Source: Notospermus geniculatus
Taxonomy: Eukaryota; Nemertea; Pilidiophora; Heteronemertea; Lineidae
DNA length: 64,000 nucleotides
Assembly: GCA_002633025.1 (NCBI GenBank)
Contig: NMRB01000127.1
Location: forward strand, 562,573-626,572
Reading direction: 5' to 3'
Each line of letters opens with the position of its first letter. Position 1 is the first letter of the stretch. Positions 46,811 to 56,939 of the stretch are shown here, piece after piece. The position numbers and the translations under genes were made by a program. Under the pieces are notes generated by a model, which saw nothing but the letters and a program-made list of their open reading frames with translations, ran no database searches and had not been told where the DNA came from.

Positions 46811-47389
46811 ACATGTTGCGAAAGTCGGCCATTTTTTCCCAGAGGGTGTAAACAAACACGGAATGTACAGTGAATGTACACCACTGATGTGCAGCATGTT
46901 TTAAAATCTGCAAAAACATAAAAACTTTCCTTGAAAATGTCTCACATAACATAACCATCAGTAATATAGGCCTAACATTAATATGCACTGAGCCTTGGCT
47001 TACTTTTCGTAAAATAGTAATTCAGAAAAGAAAAAAACAGACTTTTGTGGCCAACCCAACCTGGGGTCCAGGTTTATGAATCATATTTCATACTGTGGGA
47101 TCGGAGCCTGGAAACCTGGAGCTGAGGTTTGTCCTAAACAGGGCATGATAAAAAGTCTTTAAAATTTTTTTTTGTGAAGTATCTTCACAAATTTCGGCCT
47201 GGGCACATTGCATCACATATGTAACATTGCTGAGCAGCCAGGTGTTGATTTTGGAACTTTTCGCAGAAGTTTTTGTGTAGGCCTAATTGCAGATTTTAAA
47301 ACATGCTGTGCATCAATGGTGTACATTCACTGTACATTCAGTGTTTGTTTACACCCTCTGGGAAAAAATGGCCGACTTTAGCAACATGT
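46811..47389. mobile_element. TIR element with ~100-bp arms
   Basis: The left arm 46811-46912 (acatgttgcgaaagtcggcc ... aaaatctgcaa) and right arm 47287-47389 (ttgcagattttaaaacatgc ... agcaacatgt) are near-perfect inverses. About 375 bp lie between, without a protein. Confidence 0.8.
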
Positions 47390-48014
47390 CTATATTAGGC
47401 CTAGTTAGTAAGTAGGCCTATAGGCCTATCCGTCCATATTTTCTGAGCGACCACCAGTAGCCTGCCCCTCAGCTCCCTGGCCTAGGCTCAGGCTAGCCTT
47501 ATTCTTCATGTTCTTTATGTCTACCGATACTAGCCTAGGCCTATGTGTGATATCTGATGAAAAATCACTGACACTGCATGCATCATTGATGTTCAATTCA
47601 GCTTTTATTTTATTTTTAGGTGGTGGTCATCGTCATATGGATGTGACGATATAGCTGCTAGGCTAGGGGTCTAGGACTAGGACGTAGGTGAAGACAGACG
47701 TGCGGGCTGTTGATAATTTGTCTATGCGGGAACGCCTAGGCGGGTACTAGTACTGCCTACCTACGGTATACATGCATAGGCAGGCCTATTAGGTCTACCA
47801 CTACCAGTATTAAATAGGGAGTCATTTTAGGCCTATATTTTGCATCAACCGACACACAGCACAGGTCAAAGCAGCTACCACACCCACCCGGTAGGCTATG
47901 GCCAACAACTGGCAAGACGTTGCAGAAATAAAGTGGGTAGGCCTAGGCCTAAGGTGCATTCTCATTCTGTTCTTGATAAGATCTTTTTTATCAGTTTTCT
48001 AGGATGTGAACAAG
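47390..48014. other. Likely promoter / 5' UTR region of the ankyrin gene
   Basis: aggcct-rich sequence. A likely acceptor (tttctag, 47996-48002) precedes the first coding exon, so a 5' UTR intron is possible. Confidence 0.4.
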
Positions 48015-50792
48015 ATGTTTGGAGATGACTTCATGCCACCTCACAAGTTGCATCATCAGAATATTGATCTTGCATCATGTGACAGCTTCCTCGACTCATT
48101 GACAAGCGAAAACCACGACTATCAGGACTCTGACTTGGAAGTTGCCAACGTCCTGTCAAATCCAAAAGGTACATTTGGCAATGACTGCAAAGTGAACTGA
48201 CATGACTGATGACAGTGAGTCTGGTCATATTGGTACAAAAAAAGTTTCACTTTAAAGTGTTCATGGCCAGCACACTGTGTCCTCTTTGTAATAAATAGGA
48301 AAATGGAAAATGTTGAGCTAACTAGAAACGATACATGGGAATCTTGTCATCGGATGGACTATCAGACTCATGTGGCACCGTGGAGACATCAGTGTCTGTC
48401 ACCTCTGAGGTTTCAGGTTGATCCCTGATCAGTAGGCGTATAGCAAACTCATTGGAAGTGATGGTTTGCTCTGGGCTCACCGGATTCCTCTTGCTTTACA
48501 TCAATTCACCAAGTTGAAAAATTTACTAAGGCCGTGTGTAATTAATTCTATGTTTCGCGTCCCTCGCGCGCACCTATTTCTGACTGTTCGTCTGCTAATA
48601 GAAATGTATATAGCGCATCCATTTTCCGAGATTGTCAAGATTCCCAACACAACTATCGGTAAAAAAATAGGCCCAATAAGTTTTAAAATACCTCCTGAGA
48701 TGGTACCGATTTTAGGTGACGGTGGGACACGAAACATAGAATTAATTACGCATGGCCTAAGGTACCAGGGTCCATATTCATAAAATTTTGCTAGCTCGGT
48801 TGTGTACATTGATCTGTACAAACTGGACACTTTAGCAAAGTAAAGCCTAGCGAGGTTTTATAAATAGGGGCCCAGGGTAATAAAACTGACAAATTTCAAA
48901 TTGCTCATGTTTTACCTCAGGACTCGGAGTGATGTCTTATTCAGTGTTAAGTGACAAAGTGTGTTTTGTCAGTTGTTAAGTTCAAATTATTTCTTTTCAG
49001 ATGGGAAACACATTGATAACGGCAAGCCAACGTCCAAGTCTCCAGCAAATAAAGTGAATCCATCTCCATACAGAGTAAGCGAGCACTGATGCATCTATTC
49101 TTATTTTGCCTGTGTGTACATGTAATCTCACAATGGTCCATCCCATCAGAATTACAGGGTTTAATTCAATAGGATTTTCTTGAAACAATACCCTGTGGCG
49201 TAGAAAAGTTTCTGCTGGCGCTTACTCATTTATAGAGTGCGTCATAGCCTGTTCTGTTTTCAGCTGTCAACTGATGCTGATGGGTTGCAAAAAGGTAAAA
49301 TTTGGAAAGATGAAAAGCTAAATGAAATAGTTCCCTGCTTTCAGCATGTTCATATTTTCTTTTCTCTCACTTCCAGCCGTCAACAGTGATCACAAACTTT
49401 ACAAGGGGTAATGTACAGACAATGACACCGTCCATTGTTGAACGTGAGTTGCAATGAGTCTCAATGTGACTTTTAAATTATTCATATATACTACATGTTG
49501 GAAAAATTATACCGTATGCCGATTGCTCCAAGGATGTTTGACAGAATGGCTTGTTGCACACAATTTCTCAAAGTACCGATGTCATCAGTGCCCTCTAATT
49601 CTCTGTTGGTGTGTTTGAAATATGCCTCATTGCTGAAAAACTGAATTCATTATGATCATTTGTAGATATGAGTATCCACCAGATGGCAGCACAGGGAGAA
49701 TTGGTTTTGCTACAACAGGAAATTTCCTGTCCAGGTGAGTTGTGGCTTCTGTTTGGTTATGTAGGCCGACATCCTGTCAGGGGTTCTTAGTGCTCACTCC
49801 CTTCGTCACTGCACACAGTTCATGTGCAATGACGAATGGTACGAGTGCCTAAAGAACCACTGATTACCTCTCAGGATGGCTGATGCATGTCATGTTGGTC
49901 ATTGTCATACAGCTTGTCTGTTCTGACTTCAGTCGCAAAATTGCAAACTTGTGTCTCTTTCAGACACTGATATCGACAAATATGATGAGAAAGGGTTCAC
50001 AGCCCTGCTATGGGCTTGTGCAAACGGACAGAAGGCGGCGGTCGAATTGTTACTGCAGTATGGAGCCAGCACAGAGGCAAGAGGGAACAATGGAGAGAAT
50101 GCACTTCTTCTAGCTGGTTGCTATGGCCACCATGAAATACTGAGACTTCTCCTGGAGAGAGATATGGTGGTAAATGGCTGTGATGATGTAAGTGGTGTAA
50201 GAACTAGGCGACCCGCGCAGGTCTTGGAAGTACGTTTTCAAGAAAAACACACTGTGGTATTACCGGTAAGACCTTTCTTTTGTTTTCAGCAAGGAAACAC
50301 AGCCCTGATGTTTGCAGCATATAATAACCATGGAAAATGTGCAAAAGACTTACTGGAATTTGGTGCTGACTTGACAGTGGAGAATGAAGAAGAACTGACA
50401 GCAATGGACTTTGCTGTGCGGCGTGGCAGCAAAAGTGGTCAGTATCAGTACACTGGTCCGTTTTAGTACTGTGGAACCACTCAAGTGGATACCTCTGACT
50501 GGAGGACACCTCTCTATTAAGGACACTGAAGTTCAGTCCCAAAATGGTCTCATCTTTCAAACCTATGTAGCTTGGACACCTCTCAATTAAGAACAGTATC
50601 ACAGTCCCAAAGGTGTCCTTAACTGAGGATTTCCTCTTTGTACATGTATTCTTAACTATCAAAGTTCTTGCTTTATAAAGTTCCCGCGCCATTTCAGTTA
50701 CATGTTATTTTCATCCTTTTCTTTTTTTTTCAGTCCAACTGGTCCTGGAGCAGTACATGCTAAACCTACTTGAGGGTGGAGATACAACATGA
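48015..50792 (+). CDS. RFXANK/ANKRA2: RFXANK/ANKRA2-type ankyrin-repeat protein, 264 aa
   Basis: Seven coding exons: 48015-48168, 49001-49074, 49377-49443, 49666-49734, 49964-50187, 50290-50437 and 50734-50792. All have GT-AG borders and total 795 nt in one frame. The start is the ATG at 48015 (MFGDDFMPPHKL). The N-terminus is polar, then TVITNFTRGN and SIHQMAAQGEL, the conserved entry to the ankyrin domain of RFXANK and ANKRA2. Ankyrin repeats follow: DEKGFTALLWACANGQ, GNNGENALLLAGCYGH, QGNTALMFAAYNNHGKC and ELTAMDFAVRRGS. The C-terminus LEQYMLNLLE matches the family. In vertebrates these proteins bind PxLPx[I/L] peptides and either bridge the RFX complex or bind megalin/HDACs; here one ancestral-type gene is likely. 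AATAAA lies at 51040-51045. Confidence 0.9.
48527..48760. mobile_element. MITE in intron 1 of the ankyrin gene
   Basis: Ends taaggccgtgtgtaattaat and attaattacgcatggcctaa are inverted, with ctatgtttcgcgtccc / gggacacgaaacatag adjacent. 234 bp with no coding sequence. Confidence 0.75.
48771..48875. repeat. Palindrome with tattcataaaa end, related in design to 5148-5463
   Basis: Begins gggtccatattcataaaa and ends ttttataaataggggccc, with tgctagc / gcctagc just inside. The outer sequence is that of the sulfotransferase-intron palindromes but the centre differs. A third design with gggcccgtattctag ends lies at 55802-55922. Confidence 0.55.
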
Positions 50793-51039
50793 TGGAGCAC
50801 CAATGTGGCATGACAGAGGTTTACTTCAAAGAAATCTTGGGCCAGGTTTACTTCCAAGAAATCTTGGGCCAGCAGATCCTCCAAGTCCTGTAGATTCTAA
50901 TCGTCAAGCCTTCCAATACCTTTGCCGCTTTCCATTCAAATCAGGGTACAAGGTGCTCAGAAGAAAACTGACAAGATACAGTTTCACTTTTTGAGGAATG
51001 GATGTATTTTATTTATAAAAAAGAGAGGTGTTATGAACA

Positions 51040-51045
51040 AATAAA
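51040..51045 (+). terminator. Polyadenylation signal AATAAA
   Basis: 250 bp after the ankyrin-gene stop codon; followed by TG-rich sequence. Confidence 0.5.
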
Positions 51046-51383
51046 TATGTACATATGCTTCCATACAAAAGTTAGTCTGTCCTTTCATTGTACATGATTG
51101 AACACCATGTTTTGCACCCTGAAATTGCAATTGTACTGTCAGCACAGAAAACCATTCTGAGAAAGTGTCCTATCTCCAACTATGTTCCAGGTATACCCCA
51201 TCGGGGACTGGTGTTGCAACATCAGTTCATTCTTGTCATTCACTTTTCTCCATGTGTTATTCTTGAGTTCATCTCATTATTATAATGATTCAGTCAATAG
51301 ATTGAGTCTCGTTGTTCATTTGTGTCCGAATCTGTGACAACATGGGGTCTTCTGATTCCTTACTCCATCTACTCCGACATCAC

Positions 51384-52228
51384 TTATCTTCGTTTCTGTG
51401 TACTTATGTAAAGCACTGAAAGAGATGAAAAAGAGTTCAGTGTATGATTGATAGCCCAAGATCTCTCACTGCAGTTTGGCAGAGTGGTTGAAGGTTGTTT
51501 GAGACGGAAACAATGGGTTTGATTCCTGGTCAAATGCCACTTGATACTCTCAACTTGTCTGAAAGGATCCAATGATCTGTTGAATGAACTGCTCCTGGAA
51601 TTCCCACCTGTCCCACAGGTTTCTGGAGAGGATAATAATTGAAGCGCTTTGAGACTATATTACTCAATTGGTGCTGCTAAAAAGTAGTAATATTTTATTC
51701 TTAGAAACAGGCAAGTTTCCTGAGTCTGTGTCTATAGCCTTACCATTATTGCCCCTGATGAAAGCATCACCATATTTATTCTTAAGCTGCCCATTGACAT
51801 ACTCCTCTGTCTGCTCCAAGGCTATGTTCATGTAGCCATCTAAACAAGCAAGAACACCTACAAAATGGACAGAGAGAAGCCATAAAATCCTTTGTGATTC
51901 ACTCTGGTGCGCATCCTTGACTGGTCCCCTCTGATCAGAATGACACTTTTCCATCCCGGGTCTTTCTTGCAGCATGCATTGCTTTCAGTAGAAATATCAA
52001 AGATCGAACCATGTGGGCAGCACTCACACTCAACTTTAACTGAAATGAATGGCAGCAAGATGGCGAGATGTACACATTGTAATCTTACTGAAAAACCAAT
52101 GCATCCTGGACATCTGCAATACAAAACACCCACGTACCTCTGTAATCTACACCTGAATTCAGCTTAACCACCACAGGTCGTCCTATGATCAACTTCAAAA
52201 AGTCACTAGGTGTTTGTTTACGACTCAT
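51384..52228 (-). CDS. LSM6: U6 snRNA-associated Sm-like protein LSm6, 78 aa
   Basis: Three minus-strand exons: 52228-52138 (MSRKQTPSDFLKLIIGRPVV ... VDYRG), 51857-51744 (VLACLDGYMNIALEQTEEYV, then NKYGDAFIRGNN) and 51415-51384 (VLYISTQKRR, stop). Each join is phase 1 and total length is 237 nt, the exact size expected of LSM6. Sm1 (residues about 10-45) and Sm2 (GDAFIRGNNVLYIS) motifs are complete. LSm6 is part of the LSm1-7 mRNA-decay ring and the LSm2-8 U6 snRNP ring. An acceptor (ttttacag) two bases upstream of the ATG points to a 5' UTR intron. Intron 2 hosts a tRNA-like SINE. Confidence 0.97.
51465..51690 (+). mobile_element. tRNA-derived SINE
   Basis: A tRNA-like head has an A box (tggcagagtggttg) and a B box (ggtttgattcc) about 40 bp apart. 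A tRNA-unrelated body follows, with the tail word gaagcgctttgagac. It is not a tRNA gene because the acceptor stem does not pair. It lies in LSM6 intron 2 on the opposite strand. Confidence 0.65.
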
Positions 52229-52984
52229 TCTGTAAAAAAGAACATTGCATTATTGGTAGGCCTTATAATTATTGGAGAACTTCATGTTGAACAGCAGGCT
52301 GATGGCATCCCGCAGAAGAATATAAATTATTGATATGACATTAGAGTGGAAAAGAATGGACGTAGGCTAGGCCTATATATTTTATGAAGGTGCAGGTATG
52401 TGTATTGTGGCATCTATAATATCCATGCACTTCCATCAGTAGCGGACACCTTTACAGGGAGACATTCTTTACTGTTACACCTGCTTTTCGGCAAGCCTTA
52501 TCTCTGCCCTCATTGGTTTGATATTCGCTTTGACAGAGGGATAACCATGTTATCTACAGCCCCAACATTAGTACTTGGCTATCAAAATTCTTATGGCGAT
52601 ACCATCGCAACGGAAGTGTACCTTTTGCAGGGAAATTACGAGGATATTCGGGGATTTTATAGTGAAACAACCGGCACCATGCAGAAGCGCCACCTTTACG
52701 CAAAGACGAAATCTACCCTGTCCTCCAGCCGCTCCGGCGTATTTGTATATAGGCCTGATGTTGAAGGAATTTTATCATAATTAGTAAATGAAAAATAATA
52801 GAATACAACAAAGTACATTTTGAGTAACAATATAGACTATATTCAAGTAAATTAAGTATACAAAATTTGGTACGAATCGCCTATTTTCGCATGTCTTGGA
52901 ATGAACTGCTGGATTCACCTAATTTGCATATCAGAATGAGAAATCATGATAAGCAGACGAACCTTAAATATTGATTACGTCATA
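52229..52984. other. Divergent promoter region between LSM6 and HSCB, left part
   Basis: Contains an unassigned open frame on + (52400-52780) that I do not recognise. Probably holds the 5' UTR exon(s) of LSM6. Confidence 0.35.
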
Positions 52985-53481
52985 CAAATTCAAATTCAAA
53001 TTCAAAAATTGTTTATTGTCACCGTTAAATTTTACATATTTAATTGGTGGAAATTACAATAAACTTGTGCAGTACAATAAAAGGGGTGCTGATAGATGTA
53101 GAGAAGAAAGGATTAGAGGAAACAGACAGGGATCTGTCTGAGGAATGTACCCTGCCTGCTAGAGTGAGAGGAAAATGATTGTGGTAAATGAAAATTATTA
53201 TAAGGAGGCAGATAGTGAATATCAGGTCAGAAAACCATAACATGTCGAAGCGTCTAATGACCAGGAACTCCTCTCTTAATCTTAAATGCGCAGTTGACAA
53301 ATCTGGCCACCTCTCTAATCAAGGCTCCTTCAGAGGTTAGTAGAAATATGACTTTTTCTACATCTGGAAGATCTAAAATTCTCTGGGATAGTTCCAACTT
53401 ATGAAACATACTTTCTCTTTCCTTCGACAGTTCCGGACACTTCAGCATGAAANCAATTTTCCATAATGAGAAATCACGCAA
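52985..53481 (-). mobile_element. LINE retrotransposon 3' end (fragment)
   Basis: On the minus strand a frame (53481-53254, through the N at 53453) reads FMLKCPELSKERESMF, like the HFLLxCPxY zinc-knuckle end of non-LTR retrotransposon proteins. It ends in a short basic tail. The downstream sequence finishes in a (gaattt) hexamer tail at about 52985-53005, typical of some LINE 3' ends. Only the last ~70 residues are present. Confidence 0.6.
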
Positions 53482-53543
53482 TCAAGTGGTACGGTAATGA
53501 CGTCATCCCATACCTGAGTCACATGATCAGATTTCTGTACAAA

Positions 53544-55133
53544 ATGGCGGCGCCCACAAAAAGGATGTTTTGGTGCAGCAGTTTCATAACTCGATTGCTT
53601 TCTAGGACAGAAAGTCGTGTTGATCGACTAATCCTTGGTGTAGCCAGGAGTGAGCGGACTATATGTTATGTTCTACCACAAATACACACCCGGTTCAAAT
53701 CTTCTCACGGCCCTTCTCACTTCGGGAATGTGTGCTTTCGAGTCAGAAACCCCAAACAGCATTTGACATTTCCTGTCCTTTGCCCCAATGTTAACAATTA
53801 CACAACACTAGCTGACAGAGAATGTTGGAACTGTGGACGAAGGAATGGGTTTGAAGAGGAACGGTTCTTCTGCAAGTGTGGTATCATCCAAGAGGTACCT
53901 GCAGACATCACATATTTTGATGTGCTTGGTGTTGATAGGACATTTGATCTTGATTTGGCAGAGCTGCGACGGAATTTCATGCAATTCCAGATGAAGTTGC
54001 ATCCTGACAAGTACTCGCAGAAATCTGAGGTACGTTTCTAATTCCACTTTGTGTAAGGGTTCTTAAGATCACCGGGTCGGACCGAACCGGCGCATAAAGT
54101 CACCGAATCGGAATCAATTTTAAAAGAATTACGAGAAGAAATGAAATAGGTAACACCGTCTTTTGAGTCAACTTGGTTGTATTGAGACAAGCTTTCGACC
54201 CTATCGGGCCTTCATCAGACCTGATGAAGGGCCGATAGGGTCGAAAGCTTGTCTCAATACAACCAAGTTGATTCAAAAGACGGTGTTATCTATTTCATTT
54301 CTTCTCATTCATTCAACGATCAACACGGCTATCTCTATAATTATTAAAAGAATTACGACTTAGAAATAAAAATAAAATGCAAATTTACACTTTAACGTTG
54401 CATTTTGATAGAAATCTACCGTTTGAACACACAACCTGTGGCGCCACGGCTGTGTTTCCAATTAAAGGAGCTCGACGTCCAAGTTGTAAACACTCACTGG
54501 TTCTCTATCCACGCGACGCCTGCGGTGCTGCCACCTATTGTCGGTGATATGTACTGACGTGAATGAGTTGCATTGGACCGAGCACCAGTCTAACGATCAC
54601 GGGGCGCTACTGGTGCTGCCACCTTCACGAAGGAATAAAACTAGTTTGCTGGCCACTGTTTGTAAACAAACCAGTTTGTTTACAACTTGGACGTCGAGCT
54701 CCTTTAATATTTGGTTATCATATCAGTTGGTCCATTTCTTTTGTTTCAGACAGAAAAACAATTAGCTGATCACCAATCAGCAATGGTTAACAGTGCATAC
54801 TTCACACTCCTAAAGCCATTATCTCGTGGACTGCATCTTTTAGAGCAACATGGAGAATCCCTCGGAGAAGGAACTGCACAAATGGACAGCGAGTTTTTGA
54901 TGAAAATTATGGAACTCAATGAACAGATCGCCGAGGCAAATAGCAGGGAAATAGTTATCCAACTGGGAAAAGATAATGAGCAAATGCTACAGAAAATGGA
55001 GGAAAAACTTTCCGATGCTTTCATGGAAAAGAATATTCCTGCGGCAAAACATATCCTTCAGCAGATGAAGTATTATGACAATCTTGACAAGAAGATAAAA
55101 GAACTTGAAAGAGAACATGGAATTGTGTATTGA
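53544..55133 (+). CDS. HSCB: Mitochondrial iron-sulfur co-chaperone HscB (DnaJ-type), 289 aa
   Basis: Two exons: 53544-54029 and 54750-55133 (TCTGAG|gtacgt ... tgtttcag|ACAGAA, phase 0). The ATG at 53544 (aaaATGGCGGCG, good Kozak) is preferred to an in-frame ATG at 53466, since it gives a basic, Ser/Arg-rich presequence. Next is the metazoan zinc-binding module CWNCGRRNGFEEERFFCKCG (CxxC...CxC). Then the J domain begins TYFDVLGVDRTFD and has HPDK (HPD motif). The C-terminal three-helix HscB domain has SAYFTLLKPLSRGLHLLEQH and ends ELEREHGIVY. It delivers ISCU to HSPA9. AATAAA lies at 55566-55571. Confidence 0.96.
54132..54307. mobile_element. Near-perfect 176-bp hairpin
   Basis: Arms of about 85 bp: agaagaaatgaaataggtaa and its inverse ttatctatttcatttcttct at the ends, and ccttcatcag / ctgatgaagg at the centre. 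It lies in the HSCB intron. The arm contains aagctttcgaccctatcggg, giving a long double-stranded RNA if transcribed. Confidence 0.8.
54461..54709. mobile_element. TIR element in the HSCB intron
   Basis: Ends attaaaggagctcgacgtcc and ggacgtcgagctcctttaat are perfect inverses, continued by aagttgtaaac / gtttacaactt. It ends about 40 bp upstream of the exon 2 acceptor. Confidence 0.8.
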
Positions 55134-55565
55134 ATCTCTTGCATATCGTGGTCCTTTTACAAGACACCTTCATTTTTTTTAATCCAACCTCATTCCTGCC
55201 TTGTCTTGCCTGCACTCCTCTCGCAGTGTTCGTTTACATCCACTGGTCACTACACATTGGTGGCATAGAATGATATTGACCCAGGTGTCACTAGGAACAA
55301 GCGTATTATTTGCCTGCGAATATGTGGGGGTTTGTTCTAAGAGTTCGAGGTGGAATGATGGCGAAGGGCATCCAATCAGGTTTCCAAGGTAGACTATCGT
55401 AACCTGTCTTTTCAAGTAAGTGTCACAGTTCAATCTGCACCGAATTCAACCAATTTTGATTTTGCCCAACTGGAGAGGCATTGATCACAGACAGGTTTTA
55501 ATTATCATATCCAGCAGTTGTGCAGCTGAAAAAGCCAAAGGTGCAACCCTGTACACAGTTTTAGC

Positions 55566-55571
55566 AATAAA
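55566..55571 (+). terminator. Polyadenylation signal AATAAA for HSCB
   Basis: About 430 bp after the HSCB stop codon. Confidence 0.45.
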
Positions 55572-56939
55572 AGAAGAAGAACTATGATATCATCAATTCG
55601 TTTTTATTGTCAACTATTTTAACTATTGCTTAGATACAGTATGTATAGATAGGTACATGTATATGTATACAATCAAAAGAGTTCTTGAAATATACTACAA
55701 AACAGTGTAGGGCCTATTTACAACCATTGTTCATAACAAACACAACTCAAAATTGTGACGCATAGGCCTAAAAAGCACAGAAAGAAAATGACAAAGTTTA
55801 GGGCCCGTATTCTAGGAGCCTCCTTAACTCTAAGGTCCACTTTAACCTTTTGTATTTTGCCCTGCAAACAATGGCTAAAGGTAAACCTTTGAGTTAAGGA
55901 AGCTTCTAGAATACGGTCCATGGACTTTCACATACGATACCGGTACCGTACATACGTATTTGTCATAGTTCAGACTATTACAGACAGATCCTAGGTAACA
56001 GAAGCTTGATGACATTTTAGGAAGTCAGAGTATAACAGCAGCTAAGGTACTGTGTGCACGTGAAAGTGGTAGACACTCAAATGCAAGCGAAACTCATAAC
56101 TCTCCACCTTGGTGGGTGCATTCACTCATTGTGTACTGAAACACAATAAGTGAAACTGAGGTCAGTGTGCGAAGTCTCGTGCAAGCAGAGAGAAAAGGAA
56201 ACTAAACAATTCTCGTTCTATTGACATAGACTAACCACTTGAACATGTTGAATGTATGAACCCTCACAATATTCTAGAACTCGGTGGTCAAAGCCACATC
56301 TAACCAGAAGGAAACATAATATTGGTAATTCAAAGGGGGCAGTCAGAATTCACCACAGTTTATGGCATGCAGTCTGGCCATCAATTTGGGTTTTATGCAA
56401 TCTATAATGACTACCGTACTTTCCTGTCCATTTTTATACCCAACAGCACAAAAATGCCCATACAAGTACATGTATACATGTATTTATTTACACTAATAAG
56501 GAGACTTCAGAGCAGAGATCTGATTTACAATATTCTTGATGAATCCACCAGAATTTGTACCTGAAACAGTTTCAAAGAGGCATCATCAGGCCTATTCTCC
56601 TGGGAATTTTCCAAATATCACACAACATTTCTTAGAAACAGGCAGACGAGAGACTGGCATGCAAGAGACAGACTCACAAAAAGACGAGACGTATTAGGAC
56701 GACTATCTCTAATTTTAGTCTTGCAAACATAAACCATACCCAATGTGCTCTCAACCTAGCAGTAACTCGGCATTCTTCTTTTCAAAAAATCTTCTAGAAA
56801 TGAAACAAATGAGGTTCTTGAATTAGTACAATCGAGAAATGATGAGACATCAGAATGTGCAGGCCTATGTTTTTCTGCATTCACACACACTCCGTGCCAG
56901 AATGACTGATCTAACACCTCCCCCACAATTTCACTCTCC
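55572..56939. other. Spacer between convergent HSCB and LRRC74-like genes
   Basis: Holds a ~120-bp palindrome (55802-55922; ends gggcccgtattctag and ctagaatacggtcc). The rest is likely 3' UTR of the minus-strand gene. No exon is recognised. Confidence 0.4.

Noticed and set aside
52400-52780. 126-codon open frame upstream of LSM6 on the opposite strand
   Set aside because: No similarity recognised and no conserved motif; lies where an LSM6 5' UTR exon and promoter are expected. Left unassigned.
53466-53543. Upstream in-frame ATG for HSCB
   Set aside because: The ATG at 53544 has a stronger Kozak context and gives a better mitochondrial presequence; the upstream one is 13 bases from a scaffold join.
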